From: Neckera pumila
Taxonomy: Eukaryota; Streptophyta; Bryopsida; Hypnales; Neckeraceae
Direction: 5' to 3'
NCBI GenBank assembly: GCA_963969595.1
Contig: OZ018412.1
Location: 4,342,501 to 4,406,500, forward strand
Length of the DNA stretch: 64,000 nt
Made by a program: the position numbers and the translations under genes. Under the pieces are notes generated by a model. The model made no database searches. It saw nothing but the letters and a program-made list of their open reading frames with translations, and was not told the DNA's origin. This document shows, piece after piece, positions 29,690-41,415 of this stretch (positions are counted from its first letter, which is position 1; every line of letters begins with the position of its first letter).

Positions 29690-31000
29690 GATTTATTTTA
29701 GAACCTTTAGTACAACTTTACGGCATATAGAGGCCTTTGATAGGAATCTTTAGTAATCCCTTAGTTTTATTTTATTAGGCTCAAATTGGAGATGGTTTAA
29801 ATATTGGCCTTCTGATTAAATAAAATGGCTAGAGAGTGCAGATATATGGTAGTGTGAAGAGGATAAGAGAATATACTTATCTTTTGGATGAACTTTAGGG
29901 ATAAGAGTATGGGTTGATGTATTCCACTCTCACCTTAGAAAGGGGAAAAAGAAAGATAAGGAGATTCTTTGTGTATGTTGAGGGTGGATGGAAAGGTGTG
30001 TGTGTGTAGTTTTTTTTGGGAGAGAATCGAATTTCGAGGAGAGATATCTCCATATGGATGAAAGTTTTTTAAATGAAAATTTGTGAGTTTGTTCCTTATA
30101 AAATTAACTTTTCAAAATGAATTTGCAAGCTTGATTTGAAGGATTATTGAAGGAGTTGTGATAGTTTGAAGGTAGAAAATTTGCGGTTACCCAATTAAAA
30201 GGAGCCGAGATTTTTGAGGCCTATAACGAATGGGCAGTAGTTTAAATTTGTACGAGATTTTGTAAAATTGAAGATTATGTGACTAGCTTTTCAAAAATTT
30301 ATTATACTTCATAATTGAAGTATTTTTGAGGGAGATATAAAGATTCGAAGGTGGAGAGGTCTGCTGCCTTTAGAGAATGAAGGCCAAAACTTGTTCTGTC
30401 TATAATGTCTGGACAATAGCTTAGAATGAGCTGAATTTTGAAAGAATGTTAGTATATTTTTTTAGCATTCCAAAAAGCTAAGATACTTAACATTTGGAGT
30501 TGTAAGGCATCTATAGCATTAGTTTGAAGTTCAGAGGTATTTTGGAGTTAGTTTTCGGTTTTCTTGTTGTGTTTTTGAACACTTCAAGAATACAAGACAA
30601 GGAGAAATTAAGAGATGAAGACTTAAAGACCCTTTTGTGTTGTGATTTGTGGCTCGATTTGCTTATTTGTTATTCCCAGACGGTTTTGGAGGCTAGTTGT
30701 TTTTCCTTTCTGTATTGTAAACTTGTTGCGAACTCTGTGGGAATCCAAGAGTAGCTCAATTTTGTATTTGTAACGACAAAGTGGGATTGATCACCCACAT
30801 GGTCGATCTTATATGTTGTTCCCACCGGTAAAGCAAGATTGCTGGTCACCGTGGGTTTGAAGTTTAGGAGCCCATCATCCGGACGGCATTTCGTGTTATA
30901 CTGTCATGTTTTACCCGTCCAAGGCCCATGGTTTCTTAATACCTACCTGACCGAACCCTGACCTGTTTAGAGCCAACACAGGATAGGCCAACGGGGAAGA
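29690..31000. other. AT-rich left interior of the TTAA-bounded block
   Basis: No gene is recognised. The composition changes to GC-richer near 30,760. Confidence 0.4.
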
Positions 31001-31222
31001 ATTTAAAGATCAAAGCCAAGATTGAAGACTGAAGATCAAAAGACACGAAGGTTGTTTGAAGTCCCTGGTTAATTTATCCCAATTGCAACCAAAACCCTGT
31101 ATATTTTCAAAGCACGCTCCTCTCAATCCGACAACGTCCATTTTGATGGAAGTCGGTGCTACCGTTTTGTCTTGGAAATGGAGTGTCCGGCATCCAATCT
31201 CAATGTGTGCATTTTCTGAGAA

Positions 31223-31702
31223 ATGGAAAGGCCCACAGATGTGTTGAAAACAAAAAAATTTTACTTGCCCAGTTACATCTACAATGCACTTGCAAAAAAT
31301 TTTGAACACGAGTATTTCACTCCGGTCTATGCCTCAGCGTACAAATCTATGACGTCAGCTTGCTATACAAAGCTTTTATTGTTCATGCTACATGTTGTTC
31401 CAGGAGAAATTCGTGTAAGCATCTGGAATGTGTGGAGGTATTTCCTTGGACCTCTACTACACAAGAGTCACCCTTGTCACTCCACCATTGCGGGACTTGC
31501 AATTGTAAAAGTGAATACATCACCATGCCGCCTGCATCTTCAATGCAAGGTGTTCCAACTTCTAGAACTTGGGAAGTACTACCTCGTACAAGGCAAAGCA
31601 GCAAGTGTAAAGAATGACAAAGTCATAGTTGTACACAGTACACAACTGCAAACAATGATATTTCCTGCCGCAATATACATTGAATGCTCACTTTCTTTAT
31701 AG
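31223..31702 (+). CDS. Unidentified open frame, 159 codons, inside the piggyBac-type block
   Basis: The frame is open from ATG to TAG and its C-terminal half reads like an alternating strand pattern (LGKYYLVQGKAASVKNDKVIVV). I recognise no family. Competing frames on both strands cover the same bases, so it may be chance. It lies on the same strand as the transposase remnant, about 2.5 kb upstream. Confidence 0.2.
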   Translation: MERPTDVLKTKKFYLPSYIYNALAKNFEHEYFTPVYASAYKSMTSACYTKLLLFMLHVVPGEIRVSIWNVWRYFLGPLLHKSHPCHSTIAGLAIVKVNTSPCRLHLQCKVFQLLELGKYYLVQGKAASVKNDKVIVVHSTQLQTMIFPAAIYIECSLSL

Positions 31703-32172
31703 GGCATGTTACTACAATAGACCACCTTGGAAACTCCTATTGCACAAACAATTTCTCTTGTAATGATCCCATTTAAACTTGGAAGACACTCATGCATGCC
31801 AACAATCCTTGTCATTGAACACTAACTACAACGCCGGCATTACCATTGAATGACTTTGACGATTGATCCTTGGACACCACTTTTCCATTCCTCATAAGAG
31901 GACAAAGAGGCAACAACTTTTGATCACATGACTGTATCGTATGGAAACATTTGCACATTTGGTTAGCTAATTGAGGTACATCTTCACCTTTCATGTTCAA
32001 AGTTTTTCCCAGTTCCTTCAAATCAAAATGTGAATGTGCCCACACTCACTTCTATCATGTGATTGGTCGTGTCGCATGAACTCTGAGGTTCCAATACACG
32101 CTGAATGTAGTTATCAGGATTGGAAAAGATGATCGATGTGGTCTTCATTTCTCTTTGTATTGTAATGTGTGA

Positions 32173-33171
32173 CGCCACGGTTCAGCAGAAATCTTCATCG
32201 CCGCCACATCGGAGGACATCATCACAGCACCACGATCGGAACATTTGCACAAGGACCTGCACGAGGAAGTTGAGTCACATAAAAAATCGAGCATAATTGT
32301 AGTTGAACTGGGCTTCACCGCTCTGCTGTCCACTTTGACGGCAAAATTTGAACACCTCTTGGTAAGTAATGACCGCATCTGATTAGCACCTACATAGTTC
32401 TACAAGTTCTTTTATGCATTCTTGTCTTTGTAGTCCCCTGCTTCATGTAATGACATGTCTAAATTTTCAGTACAAATGACCGGTACCTTCTACTGCAGAT
32501 CTAGTTACCACCTCTAACATGTTCTCATTGTATGTTGTCGTGTGCTTGACTGCAGATACAACGCACATACATCACAGAATGTACAATACTGAGGGAGAAT
32601 GAAACAGCCATTTCATGGCCGCTGCCCTAGCGTCTTGTGAGCAGCAGCTTTCGAGGTTGTCTTATATTCAAGAAATCATTCGGCAGTGGACCAACTCGAT
32701 CGGTGCTACAGACTTCCAAACACGACAAATATTGGGCCTCCTTGATAGACATAACTTACTTCGTAGAGCAGTCAAATGAGGCGTCAAGAAGAGGGACACC
32801 CCTATAGGTCTACGCTTCCTTTTCAGACACCACTGTTCCCGCATCCTCGGGTGGAGAGAGAGATTACCAAAGGGGCACCAAGAGGGCTTCAATGACGAGG
32901 TAAATCACGCGCTACGTGTATTACTTTGGCCGGAAGTCTCTTCAGCTCCTTGCACCTGCCGTGTCTGCATCTCCACGCCGTCATCATTATTGTAACCGTG
33001 TTCTCATTTGCTTCATTATCTCCTTCTTCCCACACTTCATTGACCTCAGTGACGACAACATGACTGACAAGAACTTCACACCAAGTTCTCAGACCTTAGG
33101 TGTGCAATCTTTCAACTAAATGCCAGTTCTTCCTCTTTTTGCAGACACTACATGAGATTCGGGGGTCTTAG
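32173..33171 (+). pseudogene. Remnant of an unidentified three-exon gene upstream of the transposase
   Basis: Open segments with matching splice sites can be read. Exon a ends at 32,361 before GTAAGT. Exon b runs 32,556-32,899 between CTGCAG and GTAAAT. Exon c starts at 33,145 after TTTTTGCAG and ends at TAG 33,169-33,171. Phases agree at both introns (0/0). Exon a contains AATSEDIITAPRSEHLHKDL. Exon b contains LSYIQEIIRQWTNSIG and ILGLLDRHNLLRR, suggesting helices. Damage consists of one frame change near 32,600 and one in-frame TGA at 32,777-32,779. I recognise no family. It could be a host fragment captured by the transposon, an accessory gene of it, or older host DNA around a nested insertion. 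Confidence 0.4.
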
Positions 33172-33422
33172 AAGGCTGTGAGTTCCCTTGCTGTCTGCTG
33201 CGTTCCCGCAGTCTGGGAATGCAGCAGCTGACTGACGTGGTCGAGCGACTGCCACGTCACTTTTTGAAATAAAATAAAATAAAATTTGCTTAAAATGACA
33301 TTTTGGTAAAAAAAAAAATTTATGACACACCCGTACCGGCGTTCACTGGATCTGGGCAGATCAAAGAACAGGCCTGAAACGGCCCTCCGCGACCCCCAAA
33401 TATCATCTAATGCGAGCACAGT

Positions 33423-34058
33423 ATGCAGACTAGCTCACACGACAGGCAATATGGCAACAGGAAATGCAAAAATATCATCACAGACAACATCGATGAATGC
33501 GAAGAAAAGAAGCGTTCAAAGTTTGCGATGTCATTGGCACACTCATCCCATGCTTGCATGGAAACGCTTCAAACGGGAGAAACTTCGAAGCTGGGCGTCT
33601 TCGGGAGTTCCAGTCCCAAGCGAGCCTCCGGCACCAAGAGCATTATGACCTGGCGAGGAGACTTGTGGATAGTGGAGACTGCTTTTGCACAGACTGCACC
33701 CGCTGAAGTCACAAGTCCTATGCCAGTTTGTTTTCCCGCTTCAGCACTCGCGACACAAGGTGGACTACAACCCCTCGTTTATGATGCGGAATGGATTCTT
33801 GGACTCGTGATCCATTCTTACATTCTGAGCGGCTGCAACGAGCTCATGTATGTTGTTCTCCTAGACAACGGAAGGGGGTCCACCTCCACTGGCGAAGTCG
33901 ATCGCATTGCCATTCTTAGGCAATGCCAATCTCTTGACGTTTCTCAGCCGCTAACACAGAACCCCGACTTCAGAGTAGGAGGAGGACATCCTTCATCGCA
34001 AGAGGGACCCGACAACAGCCAAACATCATTTGCAAGCTTCTTCTCCAAGTTGCTTTGA
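33423..34058 (+). CDS. Unidentified 211-codon open frame between gene remnant and transposase
   Basis: Continuous from ATG to stop, with no recognised domain. A competing frame over 33,580-33,706 (LREFQSQASLRHQEHYDLAR, then DCFCTDC) looks at least as protein-like. The true coding frame may therefore switch here through an indel, in line with the decay seen around it. Confidence 0.2.
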   Translation: MQTSSHDRQYGNRKCKNIITDNIDECEEKKRSKFAMSLAHSSHACMETLQTGETSKLGVFGSSSPKRASGTKSIMTWRGDLWIVETAFAQTAPAEVTSPMPVCFPASALATQGGLQPLVYDAEWILGLVIHSYILSGCNELMYVVLLDNGRGSTSTGEVDRIAILRQCQSLDVSQPLTQNPDFRVGGGHPSSQEGPDNSQTSFASFFSKLL

Positions 34059-34183
34059 TCGGCCACCAACAGTGGGTGCAGTGGCGGCAAGCACTTCGAT
34101 GAACGGCACAGACCTTCCTTCATGCCTCTTTCAAGCTTGGACATGAGTGATTCAGTGCAGCCGGAGGCCATGGAATCACAGGA

Positions 34184-36223
34184 TTGGCGCTACCCCACAC
34201 AACAAGCTTCATGCATCTGTTTGAAGAAGTAGTCCACGACGCGTTACCATCGGAGAGAGCATGCACATGTCTTCCCACTACAAGCAACAACATGGACCCT
34301 GTACCAAGAACGGGAAGTGACCGAAGACTCCGTCCGCGCTCAAAGTCACAACAAGCGTCAGATCCATCGCATGCACGCAGGCGTTCATCTGAGCTACAAA
34401 AGCCCAACATTACAGTGCCCGCTGAACACGGGAGTTCATCCCGACCACCCGCAGCAGTTACTCCAAAACAGAGGCTGCAAAGTGTTCATCTTACTGGCGC
34501 TTCAACAGAGGCGGTCCCACCTCGAAGCTTCTCTCAGTCGGAGTCAATGGGCCCACTTCCTGTACGTCGACCCAGAGCTCCGCGAAACGGAAGAGTGTCT
34601 GCGGCTGCACAACGCCGGGCCTTCCTCCGAGATTTTGCTGACGAAACGTGGACAATGAGGGACTCAACGTTTGGCGTTCCACATCCCCCATTTACAGGCC
34701 CCATTGGAGGCCCGACATTCCCAATACGACGACTACCAACAAAGGCTTCGTTGTTTGGTCGCTTTTGGAGCGAGCAAACATTGCAGAGGATTTGTGTCGA
34801 CACAAATTGTTACGCAAGTGAGATCGAGGAGGGGAGCACCACGCCGCTTGGGGGTCCAAATTGGTGGAGACTTGACACAGCAGAACTGAAAGCGTTTATT
34901 GCTGTGAACTTGCTCATGGAAATAAAGCGGTTGCCAAACCATCGAAGCTATTGGAAATCGTGGGAACCAATTTCTGTACTGTCCAAGTGTATCAAGCATC
35001 ATGAGTAGCCGCCGGTATGAAGACATAACTCGCTGCCTCCACATTGTTGATGACTCTGTGCCTATTGTAGCAGGGGAAGACACTGAATTTGACAGGTTGC
35101 GGAAGATGCGTTGGTTGGTCAGGGAACTGCAGCACAGATTCAAATTGAATTGGCATTTACACCAAGAGGCTACTGTAGATGAGACAATGATCCCGTATAA
35201 AGGGAAGTACTGCCCTGTCAGACAGTACTTTCCCAGAAAACCAACGAAATGGGGAGTGAAGGTATGGTGTTTGGCGGATGCCCGCCTGAAATATCTTTAT
35301 GATTTTCAAATTTACATTGGATCTGTGCAGAGACAGTCATTGGCAGGGGGTCCGTCAGCCGACGCCAAAACACCAGAGGAAGTTGTGCTGTAGTTACTGG
35401 AGGGCCTTTATGGTCTGTTGCACATTGTGTGCACAGACAACTACTTTACCTTGGTGAAGCTCCTGCTATAGTTACGATCACGCGGCACTTATGACGTAGG
35501 CATCGTGCGTTGCAATCGTCTTGGACTTCCGAAATCACTATTGGACCTCAAGAATTTATCCAAAGAGCCACAAGGAAGCTTGCTGTGGAAGATGCATACT
35601 GGCGGTGACATTGCTTTGGTAGTGTTTGTTGACAGAAAAGCAGTTCTCATGCTGTCGACCTACTACCCACCAGTTCCACGTGCAGGGCAGTTGTGGCCTA
35701 CTGTACCACAACGCATCAACGGAGTCGGGAGAGACTTAGACACTTCTCCCATTCACAAAGGTTACTGCAATTTCATGCGAGGGGTGGACGTCGCAGATCA
35801 TCTACGCAGCAGTTATTCCAGTCAGACACGCAGCCACAAGTGGTGGCATAAATTTTTTTTTTACCTGTTGGATACTTCTGTGGTGAACTATTTCATTCTC
35901 AATAAGGTGGCCTTGGAGCAGCTTGGGAAGAACCCAGTATCGCACTTGCAGTTTCAATTTCAGCTTGCCGATGAACTAAGTCGGCCTTGGGCGCAGCAGC
36001 GAGGAACGGTTCGCAATTCCGCCTCTCAGTTCCTGGAGTTCACAACCTCGTTCGTACAAATCACAGGAGGAAGTGCCGTTTTTGCAGATCCCGAGTGCAA
36101 ACCAATGCGGTGGTATTCATCGTCACTCCAGGGATTGCTTTCAGCGTAGTCATTACGTGCTCCGCAGATGAGACACTTCAACGGACTGCCAATTGTATGA
36201 CGTCGATTCCTCGTGCTTATTGA
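34184..36223 (+). pseudogene. piggyBac-type transposase (DDE_Tnp_1_7), broken
   Basis: The order of motifs is that of piggyBac transposases: a basic N-terminal part (a likely start is ATG 34,292), then the core with SSRRYEDITRCLHI, the first catalytic Asp in TVDETMIPYKGK (GAC/GAT at 35,178-35,180), KPTKWGVKVW, the second Asp in CTDNYFTL (35,436-35,438), and the third Asp in MRGVDVADHL (35,787-35,789). A Cys-rich KCRFC near 36,075 in another frame matches the C-terminal zinc-binding tail of the family. Breaks: a frame change at about 34,960-34,990, TAG at 35,391-35,393, TAG at 35,469-35,471, and a frame change near 36,050. All three catalytic Asp codons survive. As read it cannot make a full protein, so mobility would depend on another copy. 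Confidence 0.85.
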
Positions 36224-37364
36224 TCAGTGAGGTCAGAGCGCCTATTCTAAGGCACTTGAAAGTATGTGTACAGTTTTCAAAAAAAAAAGAGTGTATGTAT
36301 CGATGGCTGAGAGTCTCAGACATTGCAATTACTTACTGTATAGGCTTTGTAGAGTTCGTTTGTCCGTCTGCAGAATTCGTTCTCTGTTATGTCAGAGATG
36401 TGTCCTTGTAGTTTTGAGCCTTTCCGACATGCTCTGTCACCGTCCCCATTTTGTGCGGTACAGGCCGTCCTATAGTAGGACACTCTTTTTCAAGGACCGA
36501 ATGTACGTCAGCGAACCTGCCTTTCTTTGTACTGATGGAGTGCATTTTCCGAGGAGCACTCCTTCTTTATAAGTAAAAGTTTGTATGATTTACCCTGGAG
36601 TTCAGCTGTGTGGACCTGTATTTCATGTATGCAGCTGAATGAATGCTTCAGTGCGAACTCTGTGGACTTGAATGCACGTTGTGAAGATAAAAAGAAAAAG
36701 TGGTGTTCCGATTCTGTGAATAGCTTGTGCATGTGGACCTTCTTCCCAGCACGTACATTCCTTGTATTATAGAATTTGAGTCCTTCAAGTGATCAGGCAT
36801 AAGCAAAAGATAATTAGACGTCAGCTACTTTGTCCTATGCGCTTGGGTAGCGTGAACTTGTGATTGCGGGCAGAAGGACAAGTCCACGGTCATCCGTTTT
36901 TTTCTCATCGCCCAACTGGGCACGTCACTGAAAAATATTCATACAAGCGCCATTCTTCTGCAGCCTTGGCATGGTCTTCATTGCAAGCTCCAGATTTGTT
37001 GGAGGTCAATGAGTTTTTGTACTCACTAATTATACTGGCATTCCCCACTTCGTGGACTGCTTCTTTCCTATTTTTCTTCAATTTCTGGCGCAGCTTATGG
37101 CCTTCCAATTCAGAGATACACGAACTTGAAATACACTGCCCGAGGCAGTCAACGGTGGAAATTTATCAGTCAAATATCATACTCCTGCAATCCAAGAAGA
37201 GTTTGTCAACAATTTTTCTGATGATGCACAGCACTCTCGGAGTGCTCAAAGATCTTACGGTTCACTCCTTCCTTGTGGTATTTGTGTTCAATATAGTGCA
37301 CCTGCTTCTTTCTCATCTTTGCATTGTCCTCACACTGTCAAGCATGACTGTGACCACTAAAGGG
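36224..37364. other. 3' interior of the piggyBac-type block
   Basis: Non-coding by inspection. A 192-codon plus-strand frame at 36,864-37,442 runs across the right terminal repeat and shows no family features, so it is not counted as a gene. Confidence 0.4.
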
Positions 37365-37738
37365 TTAATTCTTAAACGACGGGCTGGTCACCGTGGGGAA
37401 AAACGGGCTGTGAACAGTGTTGTCACTGTGCCCCCACATTAAAAAAATATTTGTCCACACTTGTACAAGTAACCAATCCATGCTGCCCTCCTGCAAATTT
37501 GAAAGGAGGGTAGGAGAATCCTATCACCGAGTGCATGAATCTGTAAGCCAGCTTTTCATTTAATACGGTACCTAAACATATGAAAGGAGTCAATGATGCT
37601 TTTTTTTGGCTGGTACGATGCAGCACGACTCCACGATCGTTTTTTTTTAAAAAAGGATGAAAAATGGTCTTTCAACGCTCAGTGGATGTTCTTTTCGTCA
37701 TCCATTGGATAAAAAACGTCCGCGGCGTCGTTCAAGGG

Positions 37739-37742
37739 TTAA
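37739..37742. repeat. Second candidate TTAA right boundary
   Basis: Reading inward, the reverse complement is TTAA-CCCTTGAACGACGCCG, then GGACGTTTTTTATCCAATGGATGACG. The block's left end continues GCGTCCATTTTATGGACAATGGACAG, so the subterminal parts of these two ends resemble each other more than those of 29,249 and 37,368. Either the true element is 29,249-37,742, or a smaller TTAA element abuts the right side. Confidence 0.4.
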
Positions 37743-39155
37743 AGGACGGACCCATCTATACTTTAAGTTTGGCTGTTTGTTTGTTTGTTTGTTTTGTTTT
37801 GTTTGTTTGTTTGTTATGTTGAGATCTCCCGGACCGTGCGTCCCCCGGCCGTGTGCTTGGTACCGTCGGAAAGCTCTCGGCAAGGAGGGGTATACGGGCT
37901 TGGTTTCATGGCATTTGGACCCACGGTGTAGAAGTTATTGAATTTCAAAATATTTATGGAATCAAAAAATTAGAAAAATAATTTTACTTTGATTTTGGTG
38001 GCAATCTTGGTACCATTAGAAAGGGCTTGGTGAAGAGGGGTGCTGGGCTTGGTTTCATGGCATTTAGACCTACTATGTGAAAGTTATTGAATTTCAAAGT
38101 TTTTATTATGACTTTAATAACTAGAAAAATACTTTGCTTTTGTTTTGGTTGCGGCATCGGCACAAGGCTACACTAATCCATACCTTAAGTTTGTTTGTTT
38201 GTTTGTTTGCTTTGTTTTGTTTTGTTTTATTACGTTGAGATCTCCCGGACCATGTGTCCCCTGGCCATGTGCTTGGTACCGTCGAAAAGCTCTCGGCAAG
38301 GAGGGGTGCACGGGCTTGGTTTTGTGGCGTTTGGAGTCACAATGCAAAAGTTATTGAATTTCAAAGTATTTATGGATCAAAAAATTAGAAAATTACTTTT
38401 GCTTTGATTTTGGTCGCGTTTTTGGTATCATTGGAAAGCTCTTGGCGAAGAGGGGTGGACGGGCTTGGTCTTGTGGCATTTGGACCTACGGTGCAAAATT
38501 TATTGAAATTCAAAGCATTTATGGATTAAAAAATTGGAAAATTATTTTTACATTGATTTTCATCGTGTTCTTGGTACCGTTGGAAAGTTCTTGGCGAGGA
38601 TGCATGGGCGGGCTTTGTTTTGTGGCATTTCGAATGACGGTGTAAAAGTTATTGAATTTCAAAGTTTTTATATCAATAAATTTTAAAAAAAACAAAAAAA
38701 CTTTTCTTTTTGTTTTGGCTGTGGCAACAGCACAGGGCACACTAGTCCATACCTTAAGTTTTTTTGTTTGTTTGTTTGTTTGTTTGTTTGTTTGTTTGTT
38801 TTATTTTGTTTTGTTTTATTACATTGAGATCTCCCGGACCGTGTGTCCCTTGACCGTGTGCTTGGTATCGTCAGAAAGCTCTCGGCGAAGAGGGGTGCAT
38901 GAGCTTGGAAAGCTCGGATGGTTTTGTGGCATTTGGAGTCACAGTGCAAAAGTTATTGAATTTCAAAGTATTTATGGATCAAAAATTAGAAAATTACTTT
39001 TGCTTTGAATTTGGCCACGTTCTTGGTACCATTGGAAAGCCCTCAGCGAGGAGGGGTGCACGGGCTTTGTTTTGTGTCGTTTGAACTTACGATGTGAAAG
39101 TTATTGAGTTTCAAAGTACTATGATTTTGGCTGTGGCAACAGCATAGGGCACACT
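37743..39155 (+). repeat. GTTTG-headed ~150-bp tandem repeat array
   Basis: The unit contains GGTACC(G/A)T, GGAAAGCTCTTGG, GGCATTTGG and AAAGTTATTGAATTTCAAAG. It recurs with GGTACC-type landmarks at about 37,858, 38,009, 38,276, 38,427, 38,571, 38,866 and 39,027 (spacing 144-161 inside blocks). Three (GTTT)n heads at about 37,770, 38,190 and 38,760 divide the array into sub-blocks, the last of which ends GGGCACACTAATG. Non-coding. Confidence 0.75.
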
Positions 39156-39199
39156 AATGACCATTGATGATTGATTTCAAGCCTCACTGCCTGTCACTC

Positions 39200-40440
39200 A
39201 ATTTTCTACCATTTTGCAACTAGATATGAATGAAAAAAATTTATTTATTTTTCAAAGATGAAGCTACATGTCTTCTATACTTCATAAATTTTTTAGGATT
39301 TTTTTGTGAAAAATTAATTTTTTTGAGAATTTTTGAAGAAAAAGTGAAGAAATATCATATCAAATAGAAAATTATTTCAAAAAATCTAAAAATTTCACCA
39401 TGTGTGTATATTATGGTGACAAGCATCATGGTGTAAACTCAATTTTTGTGTCATTCTATAATTTGAAAATATTCAACATTGAAAATGCATCCAAAGTTGG
39501 AATTGCAATAAAATATTCAATATTAGGAATTTTTTCAAAATTGAAATTGGAATGTAAACTACTAGAGTAGATGACCTTCATTATGTTAGTTGGGCTCAAA
39601 CTCAAAAAATATCATTTTTGTGGAGAAATTTCAGATTTAGAGCAAGGAGCAACAATTTCCCAAAATACACTAAAATAGCATATTCTGTGATCTGTTTTTT
39701 TCACTAACTTCTCATTTAAGTGAAGACAAACACTCGCAAGACTACAAACTCAATTAGATATTCTTCATAACCCTAGAAAAACGGGTCCATGACTCCATGA
39801 CCGCTGAAGCCTCAACTATCCATCACTGTGTCCAACAACTAGATATGAATGAAAATTTGTATATTTATTTTCAAAGAAGAATTTATATGTCCAATTCAAG
39901 TTATAAAATTTTCAAAATTTTGGAGGATAATTTGAAATTAGGGTGAACTTTGTAAGAAAAAAATGAAGAAAATTCTAATCAAATACAAATAAACTCAAAA
40001 AATCTAAAATTTTCACTATAAATGTATATTATATTATATAACATCATGGTATAAACCGAAGTTATTGTATCAATATAATATTAGAAATCTACCAAATCAT
40101 GGTTGTTGGTCCTAAATTCATATTGATATGAAATATTGAAATGTACAAATATTTCAAAATTTCCATTAAATAGAAGCTATACTTAATAAGCTTCATTTCA
40201 TTAATTGGACTAAAATTCAAAAAAGTCATTTTATGACTAAAATGCTCATCAACAATAAATAGCAAGAAATGACCAAAATACACTACAAGGGTGACATGTG
40301 GATTGAGCGTCTTTTTCTTTAGAAAAATCAATAATACTGTAATGAGGGAATTTGTAATACTATTCTCTAAAAATGTATTCAAACAACTTCAAAAAAACAA
40401 ATTGGATGAAAAAGCATTTTGTCCATCATACAATCTTAGG
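39200..40440 (+). repeat. Two diverged direct repeats of ~620 bp
   Basis: CAACTAGATATGAATGAAAA at about 39,217 and 39,836 starts parallel copies that keep the same order of landmarks, including AAATCTAAAATTTTCAC variants and CTCAAA(A)..TCATTTTTGTGG-like phrases. Non-coding. Confidence 0.6.
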
Positions 40441-40486
40441 TGAAGTCATCCAAAGGACATCTAGCGTCCTCAATAAGATTTCAAAG

Positions 40487-41415
40487 TTAATTACTAAAGT
40501 TCCATGACTATGTTTTCATTGAAAACGCTCAAAATTTTTTAGTGCAAGTACCAAATTTTTGAAAAGAAAGTTTTTTTGAAACATGTAGCCATAAGATCGT
40601 ATAGTATGCTGACTTGACAACATGTGGTAAAAATTTCAGAAATTTTCACCGTGTGGATTCCAAGATATAAACATTAAAATTCACTGAAATCACTTTTTTG
40701 GTCTTGCAAAAAACAGGGCAGTTGCACTTTATAAGCTTACTTTTCTACGAAAAAATGCCGCAAATGGTGGTGCTTCCTTGGATTCTTTTTTCCTAGACAA
40801 GTTGGTCACATGCTTGAAAATTTTCATATCAAATGGAATTGTACAACATATAGGGAAAAAAAAAATAAACAGACAGTAATAGAAAATGATTCAAAATACT
40901 GAGTTGTTGAGAATTTAATTATGGAATTGAAAATGGCCAATTCCAATTATTGCAGTGTTGTAATAAACAATATACATCCTATGATTTTATTTTTTTCAAA
41001 AAGTATTGAAAAGTGAGTAAGATGGAGGACCTCAAAGTTTAATCTAGGGTTAAGAATCCATAACTGCCTGCAAACAAAAGCTCCTCAAAACTTTGGACTC
41101 ATTGATCAAAATAGAATGTTTCAAAGCTTTCCACGTATATATAACTTTAGAAAGCCAATACCAAATTGTTGTTTGTGAAAAATGTGATTTTTTATGATTT
41201 GCCCGGATTGCCCTGTTACCAAAAAAAGTAACATATGAGGCCATAACTTTTGACTCATATTTCCAAATGTCATGAAATTTAATTCTTATGAATAATATTC
41301 CTTATTGCCACCTTCTATTAAAATTTGGGCCAAAAACATGGAAAGCTCTAGTCACTTGTATCTTCCCAAAATTGCTATAAAGCCAAAAAACACATGTTGG
41401 TCCCTCAGGGATTAA
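40487..41415 (+). mobile_element. Family A TTAA element, diverged copy
   Basis: TTAA-TTACTAAAGTTCCATGACTATG opens it and CACATGTTGGTCCCTCAGGGA-TTAA closes it. The interior follows family A throughout with more substitutions than the copies at 11 kb and 50 kb, so it is an older insertion. Confidence 0.75.

Larger units (their letters stand above)
29249..37368 (+). mobile_element. Putative piggyBac-type transposon block (~8.1 kb), decayed
   Basis: The left boundary is TTAA-CCCTTTAGCGGT at 29,249. The right boundary is ACCACTAAAGGG-TTAA ending at 37,368, whose reverse complement is TTAA-CCCTTTAGTGGT, so about 15 of 16 terminal bases agree. The block holds a piggyBac-domain transposase remnant (34,184-36,223) in the plus orientation, which fits the TTAA target site. 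GC content of 31-37.4 kb is visibly higher than the AT-rich flanks. The size is large for the superfamily, so nested DNA or captured host sequence is likely (see 32,173-33,171). An alternative right end is TTAA at 37,739-37,742. Confidence 0.55.

Noticed and set aside
29690..31000. A solo LTR
   Set aside because: No TG...CA pair with 5-bp duplication, primer-binding site or polypurine tract could be found.
34998..35008. Programmed frameshift in the transposase
   Set aside because: Two stop codons and a second frame change downstream make decay the simpler explanation, and no slippery site is evident.
36864..37442. 192-codon frame at the right end of the piggyBac block
   Set aside because: It runs through the terminal repeat, lacks family motifs and its hydrophobic runs reflect T-rich DNA.
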